From an uncultured Clostridia bacterium (GTDB lineage Bacteria > Bacillota > Clostridia > Christensenellales > DTU072): a DNA stretch of 64,000 nucleotides. Below are positions 16,659 to 27,700 of the stretch, one piece after another. The stretch lies in assembly GCA_934274515.1 (NCBI GenBank), contig CAKQTC010000010.1, forward strand, positions 20,827-84,826, in the 5' to 3' direction. How positions within the stretch are numbered: the stretch's first letter is position 1; each line of letters starts with the position of its first letter. The position numbers and the translations under genes are program-made. The notes below the pieces were generated by a model that was not told where the DNA came from, ran no database searches, and was given only the letters and a program-made list of their open reading frames with translations.

Positions 16659-17453
16659 TTACCAGTCTTCCGTTTTGTTTGTGTTCTTTAAGTCGTCGTA
16701 GAAATCTTTGTATTTGGTGCGAAAGTTTTTCGGTTCCGCCTCGTTTATGTCGAACGAGCGTTTTTCCGCCTCGGCGGCGGTCATCGGTCGTGCGAATTTT
16801 ACGGGGGAAGACGGTTCGTCCAAAACAAGCGAGTACAGTTCGTGCAGGTCGTCGATGACTTTTACGCCGAGACGGGCGAGTTTTTCGTCCGAAGTGTGGC
16901 CGCCTTTAACCAGAACCACGTCCGCGCCGATTGCGGCGGCGGTTTCCACGTCGTGTTCGGTGTCGCCGACGAGAAGAATTTTGCGGTTTTTCGGCAAAGC
17001 GTCAACGAATTGTTTGCCGTATGAGATTTTTCCTTCGGCAAGAACGTTGTCGGTGCATAAAACTTTTTCGAAATAGCCGTCTATGCCGTAACGGACGAGC
17101 GCGGTTTCGAGAACGACGCGTTCGCTCGCGCTGAGTATGTATTGCGGAATATGTTTTCCGCGAAAAACGGCGAGAACTTCTTTGGCGTGTTTTCGCAAAG
17201 AAAGTTTGTCGTTGTAGGCGGCGTAGTTGCGGTTAAACTCCGTCGCAAGGTCGTCGTAACTTTCCTTGTCGAAGTCGAACCCTAAATCCGAGTAATAGTC
17301 TTTAATCGGAAAACGGAAGTATTTATGATATTTTTCTTTCGTCATAATATCCATTCCGCGCGAAGACAAAGATACGTTTACCACATCTATGCAGTAGTCC
17401 ATATCGTCAACCAGCGTGCCGTTCCAATCCCAAAAAACGTGAGAGTATTTCAT
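16659..17453 (-). CDS. HAD-family hydrolase, phosphoglycolate phosphatase-like
   Basis: A 264-residue HAD protein. Motif I is DWNGTLVDD (9-17), with the nucleophile Asp9 but Asn11 at the place of the usual second Asp (DxDGT). Motif II is YILSAS and motif III/IV is LLVGDTEHDVETA, followed by GADVVLVKGGHT. A helical cap lies between motif I and II, as in phosphoglycolate phosphatases. The C-terminal 45 residues (EPSSPVKFARP onward) extend beyond the fold. Sugar-phosphate or nucleotide phosphatase activity is expected; the substrate is unknown. It lies 17 bases after the LOG-like gene and 4 bases before the MBG-repeat gene. Confidence 0.88.
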   Translation of the reverse strand: MKYSHVFWDWNGTLVDDMDYCIDVVNVSLSSRGMDIMTKEKYHKYFRFPIKDYYSDLGFDFDKESYDDLATEFNRNYAAYNDKLSLRKHAKEVLAVFRGKHIPQYILSASERVVLETALVRYGIDGYFEKVLCTDNVLAEGKISYGKQFVDALPKNRKILLVGDTEHDVETAAAIGADVVLVKGGHTSDEKLARLGVKVIDDLHELYSLVLDEPSSPVKFARPMTAAEAEKRSFDINEAEPKNFRTKYKDFYDDLKNTNKTEDW

Positions 17454-17470
17454 AATAGATGTATCCGTCC

Positions 17471-18031
17471 TTAGTCTTTTATTCCTTGATAAGCCGTAGT
17501 GTAAAGCGGCAGTTTTTCGTTTATCAACGTAACGGCCTCTTCCGCGGAAGAAACCGCGTAAACCCTGTCGTCGGGTATTGACGGGTATCTCTTACGCCCG
17601 TCTATTTTCGTTCCCGCAAGTTTTGCGGACCAACCGTCTACGTCGGTATAGGCGACGATAAGGCGTTTTAACGCCCAAGCGGAAGCCATTTCGCTAAGCG
17701 TTCCCGCGCCGCCGCCTATCGCGACGACCGCGTCTGCGTTTGCGACGATAACGTTGCGGTAAAGGTCCAATCCCGTAGCGATAACGACGTCCGCGTGCGC
17801 GCTCGCCGCCGTTCTGTCGAACGACGGTACGATGGCGACCGTGTCGCCGTCGGCGTAATTGTCCGCGTCGCGCGCTCCCCGAAACGCCGCGTTCATCACA
17901 CCGTTAAGTCCGCCGCTTTGGACGCGATACCCGTTTTGGACGAGCAGTTTTCCCGTTTCGTACGCAATTTTTTCTTTGATACCGCCGTCTTCGATTGCGG
18001 CGTCGCCTATTACCGCGATGATTTTTTTCAT
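17471..18031 (-). CDS. LOG/TIGR00725-like Rossmann protein
   Basis: A 186-residue protein with a DprA/LOG-like Rossmann fold: an N-terminal IAVIGDA strand, VQSGGLNGVMNAAFRGA, and the signature AIGGGAGTLSEMA (104-116), which corresponds to the PGGxGTxxE motif of the LOG family. Lysine-decarboxylase labels for this group are historical; the proven LOG activity is phosphoribohydrolase on cytokinin-type nucleotides, and the TIGR00725 subgroup is uncharacterised. A GGGAGAAAG ribosome binding site precedes the ATG. First gene of the minus-strand group with the HAD phosphatase and the MBG-repeat protein. Confidence 0.8.
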   Translation of the reverse strand: MKKIIAVIGDAAIEDGGIKEKIAYETGKLLVQNGYRVQSGGLNGVMNAAFRGARDADNYADGDTVAIVPSFDRTAASAHADVVIATGLDLYRNVIVANADAVVAIGGGAGTLSEMASAWALKRLIVAYTDVDGWSAKLAGTKIDGRKRYPSIPDDRVYAVSSAEEAVTLINEKLPLYTTAYQGIKD

Positions 18032-18612
18032 TCTTCTTTCTCCCTTGTCGCCTGCCGAACCGCCCGTTCGTCGCGACGCGTATATTATGCCCGAAAGGAC
18101 TTATTTTTATAATTTACGATTTTTCATTCGCTTTTTCCTATTCAAACCCGTACAATAAAACCAACAGCCTAATCGCGTTTCAAGGATACCCAAATGCATA
18201 TTAAAGCAACCTTAAACCACGGTTAAAAGCAAAACACGCCGCCTTAAAACAAAAGAGAAAATCAAAAGAAAGAACGAAGATGCGAACGAGAAACGAAAAA
18301 AATACGCAAAAAAACGCAAACGACTCCGTCGAAAAAAAAGACGGCTCGAATGCCAAAATCATTCGAAAATCATGCAGGCAAAGTTAAAACAAACGGACAA
18401 ACGCCGAAAAAAACGACAAAGAAAACAAGCAACGAAAGGAATGAAGAAAACAACGAAGAAAGCGGAGAAAACGGCGGAGAAAGCGACGGGTAAAACGGTC
18501 GAAAAAAAGGCGAAAAACAAGCGGGAAGAGCGGCGCAAAAACTTACGAAAAGCCAGAGAGGGAAGGAAATCTTAACCGCGCCTTAAATAATATTTATATA
18601 TAACAAAGCGCG
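18032..18612 (+). other. Intergenic region upstream of the giant gene, with a purine-rich tract
   Basis: Bases 18032-18170 must hold the promoter of the LOG-like gene; CATAAT-like boxes occur but no convincing pair. Bases about 18240-18575 are extremely rich in A and G on the plus strand (AAACGA, GAAAA and GGCGGAGAAAGCG-type motifs). One frame in it, 18372-18575, could encode a 67-residue Lys/Arg/Ala peptide resembling histone-H1-like tails, but it has no clear ribosome binding site and may be chance from the base composition. Bases 18580-18612 are AT-rich and lead into the promoter of the giant gene. Confidence 0.5.
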
Positions 18613-18641
18613 TTGACTTTTGCGTACGCGTGATGTATAAT
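18613..18641 (+). promoter_or_regulatory. Promoter of the giant lipoprotein gene
   Basis: TTGACT at 18613-18618 and TATAAT at 18636-18641 are spaced by exactly 17 bases. Transcription should start near 18648, giving a leader of about 79 bases. This rules out the in-frame ATG at 18640, which lies inside the -10 box. Confidence 0.85.
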
Positions 18642-18686
18642 GGGTGTGCGAATAAAAAGGGGATATTCTACGCTTTTTTACTCGCA

Positions 18687-18696
18687 AACCGCGGTT
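18687..18696 (+). promoter_or_regulatory. Palindrome in the leader of the giant gene
   Basis: AACCGCGGTT is a perfect 10-base palindrome, followed by TGAACCGC, which can pair with the GCGGT half to form a small RNA hairpin about 16 bases before the ribosome binding site. It could be an operator or a leader stem. Confidence 0.3.
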
Positions 18697-18726
18697 GAAC
18701 CGCAAAGAAAACGACGGAGATATGCT

Positions 18727-21700
18727 ATGAGTTCGAAAACGTCTAAACTTCTAAAAATTTTTATGATACTTGTGTGCGTCGTGTTGGCGCTGAGTATCGT
18801 CGCCTGTTCCAAGAGGGATCCGCAGCCCGACGGGCCGGTTGATCCGGGGAACCAGGAAGACCCGAGCCTTACGCCGAGCGAAACGATGAGCAAGGCGGAC
18901 GCTTTTGCGAGGATAAAGAAGTCGATGACTTTTCTCGACCAATCGCTGTACGACGACCCCGAATGGTTGTGTATAGACACGTTTATCGAATTCGATTTCC
19001 ATGCCTACGAAAAGGAAGGCGCGGTTTATACCAAGAAAGCGAAAAAGATAGCCGAATACTCGTTGAGAATTAAAGCGAACATCTCGCTTAAAGACAATTC
19101 GCAGAGCGTTGTACTTCTCGAACTCAGCAACGTTTTCTCGAACCAACTTTACGTGGGTGTTTACTATTACGGCTCCACGACGTATCTCGTTTTCGGACAA
19201 AACTCTAAATATTATGCGGAAGAAATAAACATTACCACCGTCGGACAAAAACTCGTATCCCTTCTTAAAATGGGGACGAAAGACGAAACGGACATAGTCG
19301 AGTTTATCGGTAACGCGTTACAAAGCAACATAGACATCGAGGCGGTTAAAAAGTTTACGAGTCTTATTTGGATGTTGCTTTTCGAAGAAGATTACATAGC
19401 GGACTATTCGACGGAGTCGTATACTTACAAGGCTCTCGACGAAAACGGAAGAGAGCAGACCTATACCGTCCCCAAATATCAATACATACACGAATATATC
19501 AAAGCCGACTGGATTCTCGGAATGTTGAAGTCCGGGAAAATTCAAATCGGTAACTTCCTCGACCTTACCATTTCGTGGGAAGGGTTCGGACTGCCCAACC
19601 TCGACCACGTTTTGCAAGACACGATAGGGTTCGGGCTGGAAGACATTATAAAAAAGAACTGGCCGTCGCTCAGGTTTAGTTTGGACGCCATCACCGAGAT
19701 GAAAGAAGTTATACTTCCCGGCGACAAGAGCAAAGGGTACGAATACGTGTTCAACGGTTTCGGAATCACCATCGATGCGCTTGACGGGGAATTCGACGTT
19801 TCTTTGAAAACGACGCCGTTTTTGATGGAAGTTTGCAACGAGAAACGCTCGGCAATATCCCTTGCCGGTAAAAACTTCGGCGACGCGGGTAAAGGAACGA
19901 CTTACACGAAGGGTAGTTTCACTAACTTGGAAGCGAACCTGCAACTTGCCGTCAACAATTCGTCCGAAGTAGACGAAGTGCTTACCGTCAAAGGGCTTGC
20001 CGGTAATATTATCAAACTCGGCGGAATAGGCGACATACCTATCGTGGTCGGCGGCGGAGCGAGTTACGTGTTCGATTTAGGCGTTGCGGCGAGCATTAAC
20101 CTGTTCGACAACTCGCAAAACTACGCGAAAGCAAGGCTTGGGTACAACGGCAGAGAAGTGTTTGCCGTATATCTCGTTCCCGACTTAGGCAACACAATAG
20201 TCGGCAAAGAAGCCAAAGTATTGAATACTTTGTTTTTTGATTTCCACAATCTGAAAAGCGGCGGAACGGAGTTCTTGCCTAATACCAAACTGTCTAAAAT
20301 CGACTTGACGAAGAGTTTGTCGGGACTTATCGGCGAAGAGATAATGAAGTATATCGACCCGTACCGAGGGGATACTTCCGCGTCGCGAAACCCGACCGCG
20401 AGCAACGCGTCCAGCGTCGTCATTACCGAGCCGACGGGTATGGACGTAATGAAACTTATCGAACTTCTCATATCGGAGAAGAAAGAACCCGACGCAGACG
20501 GGCGATATAAATATTTGAGACTGCCTAAGAAAGGGAAATCGACAAAACTCGAAATTTCTCTCGACAACTACGCGATAAACACGATAGCGGCGATGTTCGT
20601 CGGCGGAATGACGCTCGTCGAAGAAGACGACGGCTCGTTGCATTACGAAAACGGTATCGGAATAAAACGCGTTTCCGTAGGGCTGGATTTTGCAAATCCG
20701 CTCAGTTCCATAAGAGTGGCGGCGGACGTAACCGACGACGTTACGCTTAAAGTAGGTATCGGATCCGACAAAGAAGGCGGCGGATACAACACGGGTATAA
20801 GTTACTTCAAAATGCCCGAATTTGACTTTTCCGCGGTTGGACTTAACAAATATTTGAAAGCGGAAAGCAAAGAAGAGGCGGAGAAACTCAGAAACGAGTA
20901 TAAAGAACTTAGTACGACGTTGTCGTATGCCGCAACCGTCGCCGGTAATTTTGCTATCGGTTCGGAAGAAAACACGAGTCTTAATCTCGACTCGATAATG
21001 AAATATCTTACAGAGAATTATCTCTCGAAGATGGGGATAAACTTGGGGCAACTGCTTGCGTCGGCGAAAGTTCAAAGCGCGAGCGAACTCAGAATAGGAT
21101 ACGAAATACAGGTCGCGGCGTCTCTCGTTGACCTAAGTTCCGTCAAAGCGGTAATCGACCTGTACTTCCTGGATAAGAACGGCAATAAGTTCGAGCAGTT
21201 CGGCGGATACCCGTTCTTAGAACTTTACTACGTCGGAGGAACGACCGACACGTTGTATATAAACACGGAAGTAAGTCCGGACGCGGATAAGAACCTTACC
21301 CAACAACTACACACCGTACTCGGGTTTACCGAAATAATTTTCGGCAACGTGCCGAGATTAAGCGTTACCGACACGGGCATAGCGAAGATGCTTAACGGCA
21401 AGGGGTTGGACATCACGAAAATTCTTGCGTTACTCGGCGTGGTCGGGTACGAAAAAGAAAATCCGTCAAGCGCGGCGAAAGCGATTTATATCACGAAAGA
21501 CCTTTTGCGCAACGCGGACGACGACAGCGGAGTGGAAGTTAAACCTAAAGACAACTCGATGCTCGACTTGATTGGCGGAATGATTAATTCCGTCACCGTA
21601 AAAGACGGTGCGCTCGGCGTAATCGTCAACAGAAACGTGTTCGGCGTGGTGATGGGTCTTGCCGGGCTAGCCATCAAAGACGGACTTCCCGAAGTAAACG

Positions 21701-24700
21701 GGTCGTTGTACGTTCATATCGGAACGGAATTCGACAAAGACGGCAACGGAAACAAGATATTCACCGACGAGGGCGGCAAGATTTACACCGCTACCGCGAC
21801 GGGCGACAAAGTTAAAGACAAAGACGGCAACGAATACGAAATTTCGTCGCTTAAACTAAAAGAAAAACTCAAAGACAGAGCGTTTGCGAGAGCGCACGTC
21901 GGAATAGTGGATTACGCCGACGTAGAAAAAGAATTTTTCTATCTCGACCTTACGCTTATCGATACGGTCAACATCGCGAAAACCGACGTACCTTCGTTTA
22001 AGGGTCCGTTGACGACGGCGGCGACGGAATATACGAGCATAGCGGACTGGTCGAAAAATCTGGAAGTATCGGTAAACGTAGAACTTATGTTTGAGGTTTC
22101 CGCGTCCGAACCCACGACGGAATGGGATAAGGTAAACGACGTTTTGGCGCAACTTTTGCCGTCGGAAACGCTCGCGAATTACAGCGCGTTGTTAAAAACC
22201 GTTGTCGTAAGGTTTTATAACGACTATTTCTCAAACATATCGAGTAACAACAAAAAAGGACTTAACATCGGTATTGCGATTAAAGGAACCATCGACATAT
22301 CGGATATATTCGCAAGCGAACTCAGCGTGGTTATGTTCGACGCAGCCGAACCCGACGGTTCGGGTTATACGGCGTCCGACGGGTTGCAGTATAAAGTTAT
22401 CGTAGGTATTTATCTTAAAGACAACAAGGCGTACGTTGACCTAGGATATTTCGGAATGGATTTGCTCGCTCTTAACGACGTGCGCAACACCTATAAAGGC
22501 ATAAGAGCGGCGCAGTTTGACGCGTTGTGGACGGAAACGTACATCGAGGACAAGACGAGCGGAAAAACGCTGTTCGTGTACGCGGAAGAAGGCGCGTTCA
22601 TGGACGAAGCGTATCGGCAGACGATGCTTACGCATTTCCTTAACAATCAATATTCGCAGTATAAAGGCAACGTGGTATCGACATCGGGTAAAGGTTATTA
22701 CGAAACCGAATTCCCGATAAGCGACTACAAGTATTTCGTTTGGAACGAAAGAATTTTGCAAGCGCAGGAAGAGGATAAGGACGACTATTCCAAACTTTAT
22801 TACGGCGACTTAAAACAGCATTACAACGTATACGTTTACGTTAAGAACGACATAGAAAAGGTGTTCCGTACGGACAGCGGCGACAACACGCCGAAACTCA
22901 ACCCCGGGTTCGTCAGATACGAGGTTAAACCGAACGGAGAGATACACGTTTACGACGGCAGAACGGAAACGTCGTTTGTGACGATTTCCCCCGTAATAAG
23001 AGACGGTAAATCTGTTACGCTCAACATCGTCGAAGTGGAAAACAGACTGCGTACGAACAGTTACGGCGAAAGCGATTTCGATTATAAACTGTTCCTGTCG
23101 CAAATGAAGTCCGAGGCGTATAGCGGGTACACGGATTATATCAATCGGTACGTGACGTACTGGAACGCCACGAGAAAAGCCACGCCGAGCGTCGAAGCGA
23201 CGATGAACGCCGCGTATATAAGCATCGTCGCGAAGAAGAAACAGTATTACAGCGTAGCGTACGTCAATTCCACCGACTTTACTACGGCGAAGAGTAATCT
23301 GTCGGCGACCATCGTAAGCGATATGCGTAAACTCGGCGGTTACGAATCCATGACCGCGGCGCAGATAAGAGCGACCGAAGAGTATCAGGCAAGATACGAG
23401 AAAGCGGAAGCGCAACTCGTGCAAAAATACGTTGATTCGAAAGCGGAAGCGGCAGGCATCAACAAAGCGGACAACGGGAACATGATAGCGTACACGATGC
23501 TGTCTTTGCTTAACGGCAAAGATATGGCGAATTTCGGCGTGTACTCCGAAACGAAAGCGCTTAACGCCGCATTGAAAGCGGAAAGCGAAAAACTTGCCCC
23601 GTCGAACGCGGCGAGCATCGTCGGGCCGGAATCGGGCAATCAAAAATCCTATCTTACCGACGCGGGCGCGATAGCGTTGCAATTCGTGTGGAACAAAGGC
23701 AAACTCACGTTTGAACTCACGCAGGAAGTAATTAACGCGGTTATCACCGGGTTGGGATACCCCGAACTCGGCGAAATAATAAACATCAACTATCTCGGAC
23801 TCGGGATTGACCTTAACCACGGGGTAATGCTCGAAGTAATGGTTAAACTCGGCGACGTATATTCGATATTGCTGAAAATAAACAAACTCGAAGCGAGCGT
23901 CGATCCGAGCGAAAGGGATCGCTATGCGGTCAACGTGGATAAATTCGGCGACGTCGGTATGCCGACGGGTATTCCCGACTCGGTTTACGTGGAAGCGTCC
24001 GTAGGCATTACGTTGCAAAACGTGGTAAACAATCTTGCCGCGGCGGAGAACAAGGACGTTACGGATTACGACCTTACCGACTTACTCAACAGATTTTTGA
24101 GCAATTCGGCGTTTAAGTCGAGCGAACTCGACGCGTTCTACAACGAAATCGCGGAGAGAAACCCGGACAAGAAAGACACCCCCGAAGGAATCGTCGACAT
24201 AAAGAGAATAGCGTGGCAGCAACTTTACGACAACTATCGTTTGGGCGAAACCGAAGACCAAAAGGCGCGCAGAGCGGAAATGGACAAGGTTTACGAGGCG
24301 ACTTGGTCGGATATCGAGAAAAAGCAAAAGAAAGACGATCAAGAATATCTGGGAATAACGAAAGGTAGCGCAAGGCACTATGCTTTGTCGTGGGATAAAC
24401 TCGTATCCGGGTCGGTTAAGATTAACCTTAACGAACTCGGCGTAAAAGTTATCGCGCAGTTGTTTGAAAACATCAACGCGACGTTGTTTGTCGACGCGGA
24501 AGCGCTCGTCAACTTCAACAATATTTATTCGAGTACGCTTAAAGTCACGATTAAGAGATGGCTCGGAGAAAAAGGAAAAGACTACGAAGTAGACGACGAA
24601 AACAAAATCGTAAAAGAACTCACGAACAACGAAAAGAGAAGAAAAGCGGAAACCGTGTTGACGTTCTACTACGACGGTTCGGTAAATACGAGTTATTCCG

Positions 24701-27700
24701 AATTCCGCGGCGCGATTTACATCGATACGGATATATTCGGTATCGGGCAGGTAAAACTCGAAGACATAACGGTTATTTGGACGGAAGTATTCAAATATTT
24801 CGGCACCGACCAGTTCGGCTCGGAAACGATAAAATCCGTTTATAAATTCTTCGGACTTGACGAAAACGGACAAAACCCGCAAAACGCGCCTTACAGAGCG
24901 AGCAATGCGTCGTACGGAGCGAGTAACGCGGCGTACGGCGAAGAAACGGGCAAAGTGTTTAATGCCGTACAAAACGCGGCAGGGGATACGGTAGTATACC
25001 TTACCGGCGAAGGCGTTACGGCGAAGACCTATCTCGACGTGATGTTCTACAAGGGAGAACTCGGCATAGGCGTAGCCAAATCCGCGGTGCTTAACGTACT
25101 TAAACAACTCGCCGGCATCGACCTTACCGATCAACTCGAAGACAAAATCGACTTCAACGCGGCGATAATGCTCAATTTCAGCGACAACTTAGGCGTAGAC
25201 GTCACGGTAAACTTCGCCAACGACAAGGGCGGCAAGAGCGCGATTAAGATAGGTGCGGGAGAAATAAGCCTTAACCTTAACAAAGTGCCCGAAAGGCCCG
25301 ACGAAAGCAGGTTCGTAGATATAGAAAAACTTGCAAACATCGGTGCGGCGATAGGCGGATACGCGTCGTTCGAACTCGGGAAAATGGGTGAAACGCTCAA
25401 CTACGACTACTTGTTCAAACTGCTTTACGGCGCGATATTCGACGACCGTGACCCCGGCATCGGACTTAGGGTAGGAATCGAAGAAAGCGATATTTTTGCT
25501 CAGACCAACTATCTCGAAATCCGCGCGAACGCGAATATGATGACTATGTCGAAATTCGACGGCATAGAACTTTATCTTACGCTCACGTCCAAGAAAAACC
25601 ACGATATATACGAAGAACTCGGCAAAGAAGGCGGTTGGCGCGCGATTATGGACGAGTATCTCGACAAGGCGACCACTTACGAAAGACGTTGGACGTTGCT
25701 TAAAAACTATGCGTTGAGCAAAAACGACAATGCGGGCGATTCTTCCAAAACCGAAGCGGAAAATCTTCTTGCGGGCGGCGGAAAGTTCTTCTTTAACCTT
25801 ATGGAAAAAATAGAAGACGAGATGGAAAACCTGTACGGCGCGATTCTTCCCGAAGAAAAGTATACGAAGTTCTGGAACGAACTGTACGGCAGATGCGGCG
25901 ACTATTATATGGGCAACGTGCTCAGCCTGTTCGTTACGCTTAACCAAGGCGACGAGAGTTTAGGACAAAGCCCGATTTACGGCAAGATTTATCTTAACCT
26001 TGCTTTTCTCGGAGTAGAACCTATCGTACTCGACGACGTAAGCGCGTTCGTTGTGGCGATAGGAAAGAGTTTCGGTATCGATTACTCGAAATTATTTAAC
26101 AAAAACAACAAGAACGACGAAACCGACAAACCGTCCAACGCACCCGTTGCTCTCGCAAACGGCGCGACAAGCGCGATGAACGTGCTCGGTAGTTTCGTTA
26201 TCGGCATAGACACGCGTGAAAACAAAGACTTTATCGCGGCGGAAATCACGAGTGCGGCAATATATTCCATACTTGCCGCGTTCGGAGTTAAGGACATCGA
26301 ACAGTACTTCGGAGAAGACCCGAGCGGAGGCACGGACAATCCGTACTATCCCGCTTATTCGCCGAACCTTAAAGTAAGCCTGTTCGGGTACAACGAAGTA
26401 GACAAGAAGTACGACTTGCTCGGAGTACAACTTGACCTTAAAAATATGCTTAACCTTAAAATAGCGGTGGAAACGCCGACTATCGACATAGCGCGCGGAA
26501 ACAAGCGTTTCGTCATCAGGGAATACGCAAAGAACGAAGAAACGAACAAATACGAAGAATATTACACGACGATTGACCAACAGTGGGATACCACGCTCAA
26601 ACTGTCGGTAGACGGAGGACTTTCGCTCGGAGCGAAAGACAGGGAAGACAACGAAGGCAAAGACCCGAAAATCAATCTCGGGGATTTACTGCGTGTATTC
26701 TTAGGAGATAAGTTCAACGTAGACGTCGTTATCGACACCACGCAATCGATATGGGCGGATTTGCACTTCTATATCGACGCGAAAGTCAACGTGATGAGCA
26801 TATGGTCGCTTATAAGCAAAGACGAAGAAACGGGCAAAGCGCCTTACGAATTGCTTACCATACCCGAAATAATCGGCGCGGCAGGAGCGGAAGCGTATAT
26901 CGAAATAGTTTCGAGAGAAAAACAACTCGACGCGAACGGCAACCCCGTTAAAGACGCCGACGGCAACGAAATCATCAAAGGCGAAAAAGTCCTTATCGGT
27001 ATCTACCTTATAAAAGAAAGAAACGACAACGGCGACGAGTACCTGTCGTTGTACGTCGATTTAGGCAGTCTTAATATCAGCCCGATAAGCATAACCAACC
27101 TTACCGCGACGGGTTCGGATATTTGGAAGAGCCTGAGCAAACTGTTCGGAAAGACCGAAGAAGAAACCGCGCAAATGAAAGCGAAAAACGTTCACGACGC
27201 GCAACTCGACATATTCGCTATGTACACCGCGATGAAAGCGAGCGAAGTCGCGAACGGAGCGAACGGCGCGAACAACAGATATTCGTCGATTTCCGAAATG
27301 AGCGACAAGAGCAAAAAGTTACAATCGACGATTTACGGCGAAAACGGCGATTTTGAAACGCTTGCGAAGAGAATAAATGCAGGCGAAAAACCGATAGAGA
27401 ACGCGGCTACGAAAGCGAGCAACGCGGACGGGCAGATTATGGACGACTTCATATCCGTAGTCGTAGGCAACGAATACGGCGTGACCGTAACGGCGGTTGC
27501 GGCAGTTCTCATCAAGATGCTCGACGAGGCGTTCAACGACGAAAAGAGTATATCTCGTCGTGCGTTTACCGCGCTTATAGAAAAACGTATAGCGGACGAA
27601 ATCGAAGCGGAAAAGAAAGTTTTGAGCAATATATCCAAAAATATGGACAACTTGCTCGCAAGTTTAGGCAGGGAAGACGTAATAGTAAGCAAGAGCGAAT

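Noticed and set aside
18372..18575. 67-residue Lys/Arg-rich frame listed as a gene
   Set aside because: No clear ribosome binding site or promoter, and the composition follows from the purine-rich DNA. Kept only as an observation.
18640..18726. Upstream in-frame extension of the giant protein starting at the ATG at 18640
   Set aside because: That ATG overlaps the -10 box, has no ribosome binding site, and would put 29 charged residues before the lipoprotein signal peptide.
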